Of a stretch of 64,000 nt of DNA, positions 18,392 through 26,507 are shown one piece after another. Under the pieces are notes generated by a model. That model was given only the letters and a program-made list of their open reading frames with translations, was not told the DNA's origin and made no database searches. The position numbers were made by a program, and so were the translations under genes. Numbering within the stretch: the stretch's first letter is position 1; each line of letters opens with the position of its first letter. The stretch comes from CAVSMC01 sp963798655 (lineage in GTDB: Bacteria; Pseudomonadota; Gammaproteobacteria; Burkholderiales; Casimicrobiaceae). The DNA lies in the NCBI GenBank assembly GCA_963798655.1, contig CAWCUH010000014.1, positions 124,001-188,000 on the forward strand, read 5' to 3'.

Positions 18392-19699
18392 ATGACTGCC
18401 GTCGATCTGCGCGTCGACGCCGGCTGGATCGTGCCGATCGAGCCGGCCGGAGCGCTCGCCGCGCACGCGCTCATCGCCGACGCCGATCGCATCGTCGACC
18501 TGCTGCCGACGTTCGCTGCCGACGCCAAGTATTCGCCGCGCGAGCGCGTCGCGCTGCCGCGGCACGCGCTGCTGCCGGGACTCGTCAACGCGCACACGCA
18601 CGCCGCGATGACGCTCTTCCGCGGCATCGCCGACGACGTGCCGCTCGACCGCTGGCTCACCGAGCACGTCTGGCCGCGCGAGACGAAGTTCGTCTCGCCC
18701 GATTTCGTCTACGACGGCGCCCGGCTCGCCGCGGCCGAAATGCTGCGCGGCGGCATCACGTGCTGCAACGACATGTATTTCTATCCGGAAGCGACGGCGC
18801 GCGCGATGGTCGACAGCGGCATGCGCGCGATGATCGGCCTCGCCGTGCTCGATTTCCCGACGCCGTATGCGGCCGATCCCGACGGGTACCTGCAGCAGGG
18901 GCTCGCTGCGCGCGACGCGCTGAAGCACGAGCCGCTGCTGTCGTTCTCGCTCGCGCCGCACGCGCCGTACACGGTGAGCGACGCGACGTTCGAGCGCATC
19001 GTCACGTACGCGCGCCAGCTCGACCTGCCGATCCAGACGCATCTCGCCGAGACGCTCGACGAAGTCGCGCAGAGCCGCACGCAGCACGGCCGCGCGCCGC
19101 TGGAGCGACTGCACGCACTGGGCGCGACCGGGCCGTCGTTCATCGCGATCCACGGCGTTCATCTGGAGCCCTCGGACATCGAGCTGCTTTCGCTGCACGG
19201 CGGCAGCGTCGTCCACTGCCCGGCGTCGAACCTGAAGCTCGCGAGCGGCGTCGCCGACGTTCCCGCGATGCTTGCGCGGGGCATCAACATCGCGCTCGGC
19301 ACCGACGGCGCGGCCTCGAACAACCGGCTCGACCTGTTCGGCGAAATGCGGCTCGCATCGCTGCTCGCGAAGGCGACCGCGCGCGATGCGGCCGCACTGC
19401 CCGCCGCGCGGGCGCTCGCGATGGCGACGATCGGCGGTGCACGCGCGCTTGCGCTCGACGAGTCGATCGGCTCGCTCACGCCGGGCAAGCAGGCCGACAT
19501 GATCGCCGTCGATCTCGGCGCGCTCGAAGCGACGCCCTGCTACGATCCGGTTTCCCATCTCGTGCACGCGATCGGCCGCGAGGCGGTCACCGACGTCTGG
19601 GTCGCCGGGCGGCGCATCGTCGACAACCGCGTGCTCGCGAACGCCGACCAGGCGGCGATCGTCGCACGCGCGATCACCTGGCAGGAGCGATTGCAATGA
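18392..19699 (+). CDS. mtaD: Methylthioadenosine / S-adenosylhomocysteine deaminase (TRZ/ATZ family)
   Basis: This 435-aa amidohydrolase has the metal-binding NAHTHAAM near residue 65, then HLAET, HGVHL and GTDGAASNN, the order seen in MTA/SAH deaminases. In Pseudomonas the homologue deaminates methylthioadenosine to methylthioinosine. It sits directly before ubiG and gph, also the Pseudomonas order. UbiG releases S-adenosylhomocysteine, so removing SAH/MTA is a reasonable link. Its stop overlaps the ubiG ATG. The ATG at 18392 is preceded by a -10-like box and no SD. Substrate is inferred from context and family. Confidence 0.88.
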   Translation: MTAVDLRVDAGWIVPIEPAGALAAHALIADADRIVDLLPTFAADAKYSPRERVALPRHALLPGLVNAHTHAAMTLFRGIADDVPLDRWLTEHVWPRETKFVSPDFVYDGARLAAAEMLRGGITCCNDMYFYPEATARAMVDSGMRAMIGLAVLDFPTPYAADPDGYLQQGLAARDALKHEPLLSFSLAPHAPYTVSDATFERIVTYARQLDLPIQTHLAETLDEVAQSRTQHGRAPLERLHALGATGPSFIAIHGVHLEPSDIELLSLHGGSVVHCPASNLKLASGVADVPAMLARGINIALGTDGAASNNRLDLFGEMRLASLLAKATARDAAALPAARALAMATIGGARALALDESIGSLTPGKQADMIAVDLGALEATPCYDPVSHLVHAIGREAVTDVWVAGRRIVDNRVLANADQAAIVARAITWQERLQ

Positions 19700-20427
19700 A
19701 TCCGACGCTGGTTGCACAGCAGGCGAACGCCGATCCCGCCGAGCTCGCCAAGTTCTCCGCGCTCGCGCATCGATGGTGGGATCCCGAAAGCGAGCTGACC
19801 GGTCCGCTGCACCGGATGAATCCGCTGCGCGTCGACTGGGTCGAGCGCGTGTGCGGCGGGCTCGCCGGCAAGCGGGTGCTCGACGTCGGCTGCGGCGGCG
19901 GCATCCTGTCCGAAGCGATGGCCGCTCGCGGCGCGCAGGTCGTCGGCATCGATCTCGCCGACAAGGCGCTCGGCGTCGCCAGGCTGCACCGGCTCGAGTC
20001 GGGCATCGAAGTCGACTACCGCGTTGCGTCGGCTGAATCGCTCGCGCACGACATGCCGGCCGCGTTCGACGTCGTCACCTGCATGGAGATGCTCGAGCAC
20101 GTGCCGGCGCCCGCGTCGGCGCTCGCCGCGTGCGGGCGCCTCGCGCGGCCCGGTGGCGTCGTCGCGATCTCGACGATCAACCGCAACGCGAAGGCGTATC
20201 TGCTCGCCGTCGTCGGCGCCGAGTACGTGCTCGGACTGCTGCCGCGCGGCACGCACGACTACGCGAAGTTCATCACGCCGGCCGAAGCGGCCGCGTACGC
20301 GCGCACCGCGGGACTCGAGCCGCTCGACGTCACGGGCGTCGCGTACAACCCGTTCACCAAGGTGTTCTCGCTCACCCGCGACACCGACGTGAACTACCTG
20401 ATGGCGTTCGTTCGCGGTGACGGCTGA
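19696..20427 (+). CDS. ubiG: Ubiquinone biosynthesis O-methyltransferase
   Basis: This 243-aa SAM-dependent enzyme performs both O-methylations of ubiquinone synthesis. The N-terminal FSALAHRWWDPESE and GPLHRMNPLRVDW are strong UbiG signatures, SAM motif I is VLDVGCGGGILSE, and CMEMLEHVP follows. Length is normal. ATG overlaps the mtaD TGA and the 3' end overlaps gph by 11 bp, so mtaD-ubiG-gph is one translationally coupled operon. Confidence 0.97.
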   Translation: MNPTLVAQQANADPAELAKFSALAHRWWDPESELTGPLHRMNPLRVDWVERVCGGLAGKRVLDVGCGGGILSEAMAARGAQVVGIDLADKALGVARLHRLESGIEVDYRVASAESLAHDMPAAFDVVTCMEMLEHVPAPASALAACGRLARPGGVVAISTINRNAKAYLLAVVGAEYVLGLLPRGTHDYAKFITPAEAAAYARTAGLEPLDVTGVAYNPFTKVFSLTRDTDVNYLMAFVRGDG

Positions 20428-21106
20428 CGCGCGCTCGCCGCGCGCGCTCGACGTCGACGCCGTTCTGTTCGATCTCGACGGCACGCTGGCCGACACGGCG
20501 CCGGACTTAGGCGCCGCCGTCAATCGGCTGCGCGCCGAGCGCGGACTCGAGCCGATGCCGCTCGCCCAATTGCGCCCGCATGCATCGCACGGCGCGCGCG
20601 GCCTGCTCGGCGCGGCGTTCGGCGTAGCGCCCGGCGACGCCGAGTTCGCGGCGCTCAACGCCGCGTTCCTCGCGCGCTACGAAACGGCGCTTGCCGTCGA
20701 CTCGGTGCTGTTCGAGCGCGTCGCCGACGTGCTCGACACGATCGAGGCGCGCTCGCTCCGGTGGGGCATCGTGACGAACAAGGCGACGCGGTTCACCGGG
20801 CCGGTCGTCGCCGCGCTCGGCCTCACGCCGCGAGCGGGCGTCGTCGTCTGCGGCGATACGACGGCGCGTGCAAAGCCGCATCCCGACCCGCTGCTGCACG
20901 CGGCGCACGCGCTCGCCGTCGCACCGGCGCGATGCGTGTACGTCGGCGACTCCGAGCGCGACGTCGCGGCCGGCGTCGCGGCGGGCATGCGCACGCTGGT
21001 CGCGCGCTACGGATACATCGCCGCGCACGAGACGCCCGACGCGTGGCCCGCCGACGGCGTTCTCGAAGACATCGCGCAGCTCGTCGACTGGTTGCCCGCG
21101 AGATAG
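20417..21106 (+). CDS. gph: HAD phosphatase, Gph/MupP type
   Basis: This 229-aa haloacid dehalogenase-family phosphatase has motif I FDLDGTLADT (nucleophile D19), motif II in GIVTNKATRFT, and motif III in KPHPDPLLHAA with GDSERDVAAGVAAG. It is annotated in many genomes as phosphoglycolate phosphatase. Placement right after ubiG matches Pseudomonas MupP, which dephosphorylates N-acetylmuramate 6-phosphate in peptidoglycan recycling, so the substrate is open. Start is GTG at 20417 inside ubiG. The TAG stop is the first part of a TAGGGTCAGA element also seen at the end of cmk. Confidence 0.88.
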   Translation: MTADARSPRALDVDAVLFDLDGTLADTAPDLGAAVNRLRAERGLEPMPLAQLRPHASHGARGLLGAAFGVAPGDAEFAALNAAFLARYETALAVDSVLFERVADVLDTIEARSLRWGIVTNKATRFTGPVVAALGLTPRAGVVVCGDTTARAKPHPDPLLHAAHALAVAPARCVYVGDSERDVAAGVAAGMRTLVARYGYIAAHETPDAWPADGVLEDIAQLVDWLPAR

Positions 21107-21222
21107 GGTCAGACCTGCTCGAAGTTCCGGCTCGGTGCGCAAGCTCTCAGCTGACCTGTTTCGCGACCGGCAGTACCATCGCCGCTTGCGCGAAAGACAC
21201 GACGTCGCGTCGCATCCGGCTT

Positions 21223-22119
21223 TCAAACCGGACATGCGCCGGCGTTCACCAGCACCCATTCGGCCGGCTTGCCGTCGTGCGTGCCGCTCACGCGCACCGG
21301 CTGGCTCGAAAGCAGCGGCCGCACGATCGCAGCGACGACGTCTTCGATGCGCGCGAGCGCGATGCCGTTCGCTTGCGCGATGCGATCGCCGGGCGAAAGG
21401 CCCAGTGCGGCGGCGAGTGCGCTGCCCTCGCGCACGACGAGCGCGCCCTGCGCCGGGGTGACGAGCGATTGCCAGCCGGCCGGCTGCGCCGACAGGCCCG
21501 TGAGGAGCTCGGCGTTCAACCGATAGACCGGGCCGCGATAGCCGGCGGGCAGCACGCAGGCATTGCGTGCCGTCGCGCTCGACGCCTGCCTGGCCGGGCT
21601 GCTCTTCGCTGCCGCAGCCGCAACCCGCAGCTCGATGTCGCGCAGCTCGCCATGATCGTCGAGCCGTACGCCGTCGGGTCGAACGGCGACGACCTTCACG
21701 CCATCGGTCAGCAGCTCGCCGCTGCGCACGAGCGCTGCGCCGTTGCCGGGAAGCTTGAACAGCGCGTATCCGCCGCCGTCGCGCTCGGCGAACACGCCGA
21801 CGAGCCGCGTGTCGCCCTGCAGCGCGACCTGTGGCACGACCGGTGATGCAGCGCCGGTCGTCGCACGACCGAACAGCGGCGCGGCGACGATCGCCGGCGC
21901 CCACGACGCCGGGTCGCGCGGAACCGGCGGCAGCGGCGGCGTCGGCGCGAGCCAGCGCCAGCCCCAGAACGCGACGACCAACGCGAGCAGCGACGCGCCG
22001 GCGAGCGCCGCGATCGCGCGCGCGATGCGCAGCGACAACGGCAGCGGCGGCAACGAATTCGGCGAAATGCGCATGCGGCGAGTCGCGAAGCCAATCGAAC
22101 GGAGCCCGTATAATCGCAT
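21223..22119 (-). CDS. gspC: GspC-like type II secretion protein, orphan
   Basis: This 298-aa protein (or 283 aa from ATG at 22074) has an N-terminal transmembrane helix around residues 32-55, then PLFGR followed by a homology-region-like beta segment (LVGVFAERDGGGYALFKLPG) and a C-terminal PDZ-like domain (about 215-295, with ALGLSPGDRIAQANGI). This is the layout of GspC, the inner-membrane clamp of type II secretion that contacts the GspD secretin. No other gsp gene is in the window. In several betaproteobacteria gspC is separated from the main cluster, so it may still be functional. No clear SD for either start. Confidence 0.75.
   Translation of the reverse strand: MRLYGLRSIGFATRRMRISPNSLPPLPLSLRIARAIAALAGASLLALVVAFWGWRWLAPTPPLPPVPRDPASWAPAIVAAPLFGRATTGAASPVVPQVALQGDTRLVGVFAERDGGGYALFKLPGNGAALVRSGELLTDGVKVVAVRPDGVRLDDHGELRDIELRVAAAAAKSSPARQASSATARNACVLPAGYRGPVYRLNAELLTGLSAQPAGWQSLVTPAQGALVVREGSALAAALGLSPGDRIAQANGIALARIEDVVAAIVRPLLSSQPVRVSGTHDGKPAEWVLVNAGACPV
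22109..22114 (+). promoter_or_regulatory. Perfect -10 (TATAAT) upstream of dapC
   Basis: A perfect TATAAT hexamer lies 55 nt before the dapC ATG in otherwise GC-rich DNA, in the divergent gspC/dapC gap. The -35 at 17 nt is poor. Confidence 0.5.
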
Positions 22120-22169
22120 GCCGCCGGATGCGCGCGTGGTCGCGCCGTCGCGGCTTCGCCGACCGATCG

Positions 22170-23363
22170 ATGAATCCGCGCCTCGCCCGACTGCAACCGT
22201 ACCCGTTCGAGCGGCTGCGCGAGCTGTTCGCGGGAATCACGCCGAATGCGGCGCAAGCGCCGATCTCGCTGTCGATCGGCGAGCCCAGGCATCCGACGCC
22301 GGCGCTCGTCCAGCGCGCGCTTGCCGATGCGACGCAAGGACTCGCGAGCTATCCGCCGACGCTCGGCCCGGCGCCGCTGCGCGAAGCGATCGCGCGCTGG
22401 CTCGAACGTCGCAACGCGCTGCCGTCGATCGACGCGCAGTCGCAGGTGCTGCCGGTGCTCGGCAGCCGGGAGGCGCTGTTCGCATTCGCGCAAACGCTCG
22501 TCGATGCGAGCCGGCCGGGCGCGACGGTGCTGATGCCCAATCCGTTCTACCAGATCTACGAGGGCGCGGCGCTGCTCGCGGGCGCCGAGCCCTACTGCGT
22601 CAACGCCGATGCCGAGCGCGCGTTCGCGCCGGCGTGGCAGGACGTGCCCGACGCGGTATGGGCGCGCACGCAGCTCGTCTACGTCTGCTCGCCGGACAAC
22701 CCGACGGGCCGCGTGACGACCGCCGCCGAATGGAACTTCCTGTTCGAGCAGTCCGATCGATACGGCTTCACAATCGCCGCCGACGAATGCTATTCGGAGA
22801 TCTATTTCGACGAGGCGAAGCCGCCGCGTGGCGCACTCGCCGTCGCGCACGCGCTGGGCCGCGGCGATTTTCGCCGGCTCGTGACGTTCGGCAGCCTGTC
22901 GAAGCGATCGAACGCGCCGGGGATGCGCTCGGGCTATGTCGCCGGCGACGCCGCGCTCGTGAAGGCGTTCCTGCTCTACCGGACCTATCACGGCTCGGCG
23001 ATGTCGCCGGCGATCGCCGCCGCGTCGATCGCCGCGTGGAACGACGAGGCGCACGTCGTCGACAACCGCACGAAATACGCGGCGAAGTTCCGCGAGCTGC
23101 AGCCCAAGGTCGCGCGCGTGCTGCCATGCGCGATGCCCGACGCGGCGTTCTATCTGTGGGCGCGAACGCCGGGTGACGACACCGAGTTCGCGCAGCGGCT
23201 GCTCGCCGAGGAAGCGCTCACCGTGCTGCCGGGAAGCTTCATTGCGCGCGACGCGCATGGGCACAATCCAGGTCGCGGCTTCGTGCGCATCGCGCTCGTC
23301 GCGGAAGCAGCCGAATGCGCGGAGGCGATCGATCGTCTCGTCCGCTGCGCGCGCCGCGGCTGA
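22170..23363 (+). CDS. dapC: Succinyldiaminopimelate transaminase
   Basis: This 397-aa PLP aminotransferase makes N-succinyl-diaminopimelate for lysine and peptidoglycan. It starts MNPRLARLQPYPFERLRELF, the typical betaproteobacterial DapC N-terminus. Other marks are the SIGEPRHPTP substrate segment, CSPDNPTGR, the Asp in ADECYSEIYFD and the PLP lysine in GSLSKRSNAPGMRSGY. The gene is divergent from gspC. dapD and dapE, usually adjacent, are 2.3 kb and 9.4 kb downstream. Confidence 0.95.
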   Translation: MNPRLARLQPYPFERLRELFAGITPNAAQAPISLSIGEPRHPTPALVQRALADATQGLASYPPTLGPAPLREAIARWLERRNALPSIDAQSQVLPVLGSREALFAFAQTLVDASRPGATVLMPNPFYQIYEGAALLAGAEPYCVNADAERAFAPAWQDVPDAVWARTQLVYVCSPDNPTGRVTTAAEWNFLFEQSDRYGFTIAADECYSEIYFDEAKPPRGALAVAHALGRGDFRRLVTFGSLSKRSNAPGMRSGYVAGDAALVKAFLLYRTYHGSAMSPAIAAASIAAWNDEAHVVDNRTKYAAKFRELQPKVARVLPCAMPDAAFYLWARTPGDDTEFAQRLLAEEALTVLPGSFIARDAHGHNPGRGFVRIALVAEAAECAEAIDRLVRCARRG

Positions 23364-23460
23364 CATGCGCGGCGCGACCGCGGACTGGCGCGATCTGCCC
23401 CCTCCTGTCCGCCGCGCGCGCGCTCCGTCGCGCCGTCCGCGGGCACGCGCAGCGCCGCTC

Positions 23461-23466
23461 TAGAAT
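23461..23466 (+). promoter_or_regulatory. -10 box (TAGAAT) 6 nt before the sensor-kinase GTG
   Basis: TAGAAT (five of six consensus) ends six bases before the GTG at 23473, so the predicted transcript would start at the start codon. No -35 of note and no Shine-Dalgarno. Confidence 0.45.
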
Positions 23467-23472
23467 CCGGGC

Positions 23473-24570
23473 GTGACCACCGCATTGCCCGCTTCGATCG
23501 CTGCCCCACCCGCCGAGCCGCGGCTGCGCCTCGCCACCGCGTGGCGCGCGCGGCCGCTCGCCGTGCTGCTGATCGCCTGCATCAACACGGCAATCGCGCT
23601 CGTGTTCTGGCAGGAAGACATGCGGCCGTTCTGGCATCCGCTGCTCACCGTGCAGCTGTACGGCTTCGCCATCGCGTACTGCGTGAACGCCGTGCAGCCG
23701 TGGCACCGCGCGCGCGGCCTGCGCTGGCTGTTCGGCGCCGTCGCCGTGGGCGCCATCATCGGCGCGCTGCTCGTCGTGATCGTGAAGAACGGCGTCGGAG
23801 CGCCCGGGTACACGATCCCCGACGTGATCGCGAACCGACGAACGTACGTGATGAACATCGTCGCCGCGTTCTTCAACGGGTCGCTGGTGAGCCTGTTCTT
23901 CTTCATCCGCCATCGCGAGCGACGTGCGGCGGCGGAACTTCACCGCGCGGAATCCGAGCGGCTGCTGCTCGCGCGGCAGACGGTCGAGGCCGAGCTCAAG
24001 CTGATGCAGGCACAAGTCGAGCCGCATTTCCTGTTCAACACGCTCGCCTCGGTGCAATACCTGATCGAGACCGATCCGGCGGCCGCGAACCGAATGCTCG
24101 CGCATCTGATCGACTATCTGCGCGCGGCGCTGCCGCAGCTTCGCGCGTCGTCGTCGACGCTCGCGAAGGAAGTCGAGCTCGCGCGCGCCCTGCTCTCGAT
24201 CGTCGCGATGCGCATCGGCGATCGGCTCGCGTTCGACACCGACGTGCCAGCCGAGCTCGCCGCGCATCCGTTCCCGCCGAACCTGCTGATCTCGCTCGTC
24301 GAGAACGCGATCAAGCACGGCATCGAGCCTTCCGCCGACGGCGGCCGCGTGACGATCGGCGCGCGCCACGTCGACGATCGCCTCGCGGTGAGCGTGGTCG
24401 ACACCGGACGCGGCCTCGACACGGCGAGCGTGCGTGGCGATGCCGGCGTCGGCCTCGCCAACGTGCGCGAGCGGGTCGCTGCGCTCTACGGCGCCGGCGG
24501 GCGCTTCGTGCTCGAGTCCGTTGCGCCGCGCGGCGCCCGCGCGACGATCGAAATCCCGTACGCGTTCTGA
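23473..24570 (+). CDS. LytS/AlgZ-type membrane histidine kinase
   Basis: This 365-aa sensor kinase is of the His_kinase (LytS/YehU) family. Four predicted membrane helices (about 28-46, 57-74, 84-104, 124-146) are followed by the phospho-acceptor motif QAQVEPHFLFNTLA (H185) and an ATPase domain with LLISLVENAIKHG and DTGRGL plus GVGLANVRERV. There is no periplasmic sensor domain, so it probably senses within or at the membrane. Its TGA overlaps the ATG of the LytTR regulator, making a two-gene signalling unit, similar to AlgZ-AlgR of pseudomonads. Start is GTG with a -10 box just upstream. Confidence 0.92.
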   Translation: MTTALPASIAAPPAEPRLRLATAWRARPLAVLLIACINTAIALVFWQEDMRPFWHPLLTVQLYGFAIAYCVNAVQPWHRARGLRWLFGAVAVGAIIGALLVVIVKNGVGAPGYTIPDVIANRRTYVMNIVAAFFNGSLVSLFFFIRHRERRAAAELHRAESERLLLARQTVEAELKLMQAQVEPHFLFNTLASVQYLIETDPAAANRMLAHLIDYLRAALPQLRASSSTLAKEVELARALLSIVAMRIGDRLAFDTDVPAELAAHPFPPNLLISLVENAIKHGIEPSADGGRVTIGARHVDDRLAVSVVDTGRGLDTASVRGDAGVGLANVRERVAALYGAGGRFVLESVAPRGARATIEIPYAF

Positions 24571-25310
24571 TGCCGACCGCGATCCTGGCCGAGGACGAGC
24601 CGATGCTGCGTGCGCAGCTGCGGGCGCGCCTCGCCGACGCGTGGCCCGAGCTTCGCGTCGTCGCCGAGGCGGCCAACGGCGACGAGGCGCTCGCCGTCAT
24701 CGAAGAGCACGCGCCCGACATTGCGTTCCTCGACATCCGCATGCCGCTCGTGAACGGGCTCGAGGTCGCGCAGCGGATCGGCGATCGCTGCCATGTCGTG
24801 TTCGTCACCGCGTACGACGAGTACGCGATCGCCGCGTTCGAGCAGGGCGCGGTCGATTACCTGCTGAAGCCGGCGTCGCCCGAGCGGATCGCGAAGGTCG
24901 TCGCCCGCTTGCGCAATCGCGCTGCCGCGGCACCGCTCGATCTGTCGGCGCTCGTCGACAAGCTCGCCTCGCGCGACGGCGGCGGAGCGCTGAGATGGAT
25001 CCGCGCATCGCAGGGTGCGTCGATGCAGATGATCGCCGTCGACGACGTCCTGTATTTCCAGGCCGAGGACAAGTACACGAAGGTCGTGACGGCGACGGGA
25101 GAGGCGCTGATCAGGAAGCCGATCAAGGAGCTCTACGAGGAGCTCGATCATGAGGCGTTCTGGCAGGTGCACCGCGCGACGATCGTCAACCTGCGGGCAA
25201 TCGCGCGCGTCGACCGCGACTGGCGCGGCGAGCCGGTGATCGCGCTGAAGAACCGATCCGAAACGTTGACGGTGAGCCGCACGTTCGCGCATCGGTTCAA
25301 GGCGATGTAG
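24570..25310 (+). CDS. LytTR-family response regulator (AlgR-like)
   Basis: This 246-aa regulator has an N-terminal receiver domain (about 1-115, phospho-acceptor D55 in AFLDIRMP, Lys in LLKPASPER) and a C-terminal LytTR DNA-binding domain (about 140-246, with DVLYFQAEDKYTKVVT and HRATIVNLRAI). It overlaps the kinase gene by one base. LytTR regulators commonly control extracellular polysaccharide, type IV pili or fimbriae; the target here is unknown. Tandem structured repeats begin 7 nt after its stop. Confidence 0.92.
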   Translation: MPTAILAEDEPMLRAQLRARLADAWPELRVVAEAANGDEALAVIEEHAPDIAFLDIRMPLVNGLEVAQRIGDRCHVVFVTAYDEYAIAAFEQGAVDYLLKPASPERIAKVVARLRNRAAAAPLDLSALVDKLASRDGGGALRWIRASQGASMQMIAVDDVLYFQAEDKYTKVVTATGEALIRKPIKELYEELDHEAFWQVHRATIVNLRAIARVDRDWRGEPVIALKNRSETLTVSRTFAHRFKAM

Positions 25311-25669
25311 CGCTGTGAGCGGCGAGCAGGGGCCCCAGGTCGCGGGAAGCGACCTGGGGATGCGAGCAATCGCGAATCAGCGCTCGAGGCCGACAGCTCG
25401 GCCCAACGATTCAACCGAGGCTGTGCGGAGGCCGAGGCGCGAGCGGCGACGAGGGGCCCCGAATCGCGCGTGCCGATTTGGGGATCGGAGCAAACGCGAG
25501 TCGCCGCTCGAGGCCGACAGCTCGGCCCAACGATTCAACTGAGGCTGTGCGGAGGCCGAGGCGGGAGCGGCAATCGCGCACCGGTCACCGTGGCGCTTCC
25601 CATCTTCCCAAATCTGCGGCGCGTCCCAACCTGCGCGGTAAGATAGCCGTTTTTTTCCGCCGCAGAGCC
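25311..25669. other. Gap between LytTR regulator and dapD
   Basis: This 359-nt non-coding stretch is largely made up of the tandem 124-nt units, followed by about 100 nt of dapD upstream DNA with a TAAGAT -10-like box at 25639-25644 and GCAGAG before the dapD ATG. The 124-nt period is not a multiple of three, so the short open frames through the repeats are not coding. Confidence 0.75.
25317..25564. repeat. Two tandem 124-nt units with a covarying hairpin
   Basis: Unit 1 is 25317-25440 and unit 2 is 25441-25564, each exactly 124 nt. Their right halves (from CGCTCGAGGCCGACAGCTCG) are nearly identical. Their left halves differ in sequence but keep a hairpin: unit 1 CCCCAGGTCGC (25333-25343) with GCGACCTGGGG (25349-25359); unit 2 CCCCGAATCG (25457-25466) with CGATTTGGGG (25474-25483). 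Between units GG on one arm becomes AA while CC on the other becomes TT, which preserves pairing. A second small stem GGCCGA/TCGGCC is in each right half. Confidence 0.85.
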
Positions 25670-26500
25670 ATGTCCGACCTTTCGCAGACGATCGATGCCG
25701 CGTGGGACCGCCGGACGGAGCTGTCGCCCGCGACGGCTCCAGCGCCGCTTCGCGAGGCTGTCGACCACGTCATCGGCGAGCTCGATGCGGGCCGGCTGCG
25801 CGTCGCCGAGAAGGTCGATGGGCGGTGGACGACGCACCAGTGGATCAAGAAGGCAGTGCTGCTTTCGTTCCGGCTCGCCGACAACGCGCCGATCGGACCG
25901 CCTCCGGATCGCGCACCGTTCCGCTTCTACGACAAGGTGCCGACGAAGTTCGCGCGCTACGACGCGTCGATGTTTGCCGAGGCCGGCGTACGCGTCGTGC
26001 CGCCGGCCGTGGCGCGCCGCGGGGCGTTCGTCGCGCGCAACGTCGTGCTGATGCCTTCGTACGTGAACATCGGCGCCTACGTCGACGAAGGCACGATGGT
26101 CGACACGTGGGCGACCGTCGGATCGTGCGCGCAGATCGGCAGGAACGTCCATCTCTCCGGTGGTGTGGGCATCGGCGGCGTGCTCGAGCCGGTGCAGGCG
26201 AACCCGACGATCATCGAGGACAACTGCTTCATCGGCGCACGCTCCGAGGTCGTCGAGGGCGTCATCGTCGAGGAGAACGCCGTGCTCGGCATGGGCGTGT
26301 TCATCGGCCAGAGCACGAAGATCTACGATCGCGCGAGCGGCGAGACGAGCTACGGGCGCGTGCCGGCGGGCTCGGTCGTCGTCGCCGGCAGCCTGCCGTC
26401 GTCCGAGGGGAACTGTCATCTCTACTGCGCAGTCATCGTGAAGAAGGTCGACGCGAGGACGCGCGCGAAGACCAGCATCAACGAGCTGCTCCGTGCGTGA
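25670..26500 (+). CDS. dapD: 2,3,4,5-tetrahydropyridine-2,6-dicarboxylate N-succinyltransferase
   Basis: This 276-aa hexapeptide-repeat acyltransferase adds succinyl from succinyl-CoA to tetrahydrodipicolinate. The left-handed beta-helix runs through GAFVARNVVLMPSYVNIGAYVDEGTMVDTWATVGSCAQIG-type repeats (about residues 115-230). Length and N-terminus (MSDLSQTIDAAWDRR) are typical. It works between DapA/B products and DapC. It is followed after 7 nt by map, an uncommon neighbour, suggesting a dapD-map-glnD run. Confidence 0.96.
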   Translation: MSDLSQTIDAAWDRRTELSPATAPAPLREAVDHVIGELDAGRLRVAEKVDGRWTTHQWIKKAVLLSFRLADNAPIGPPPDRAPFRFYDKVPTKFARYDASMFAEAGVRVVPPAVARRGAFVARNVVLMPSYVNIGAYVDEGTMVDTWATVGSCAQIGRNVHLSGGVGIGGVLEPVQANPTIIEDNCFIGARSEVVEGVIVEENAVLGMGVFIGQSTKIYDRASGETSYGRVPAGSVVVAGSLPSSEGNCHLYCAVIVKKVDARTRAKTSINELLRA

Positions 26501-26507
26501 CCCCGCG

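Noticed and set aside
21107..21222. Inverted-repeat element like that at cmk, after gph
   Set aside because: Only the short TAGGGTCAGA match is present; no convincing inverted partner was found in the gap.
25317..25564. Possible CRISPR array
   Set aside because: Only two long units in direct tandem, no short repeat-spacer alternation and no cas genes.
25315..25669. Short Arg/Pro-rich open frames across the 124-nt repeats
   Set aside because: The units are 124 nt, not a multiple of three, so the repeated peptide changes frame between units; no ribosome site; hairpin covariation is better explained by structure.
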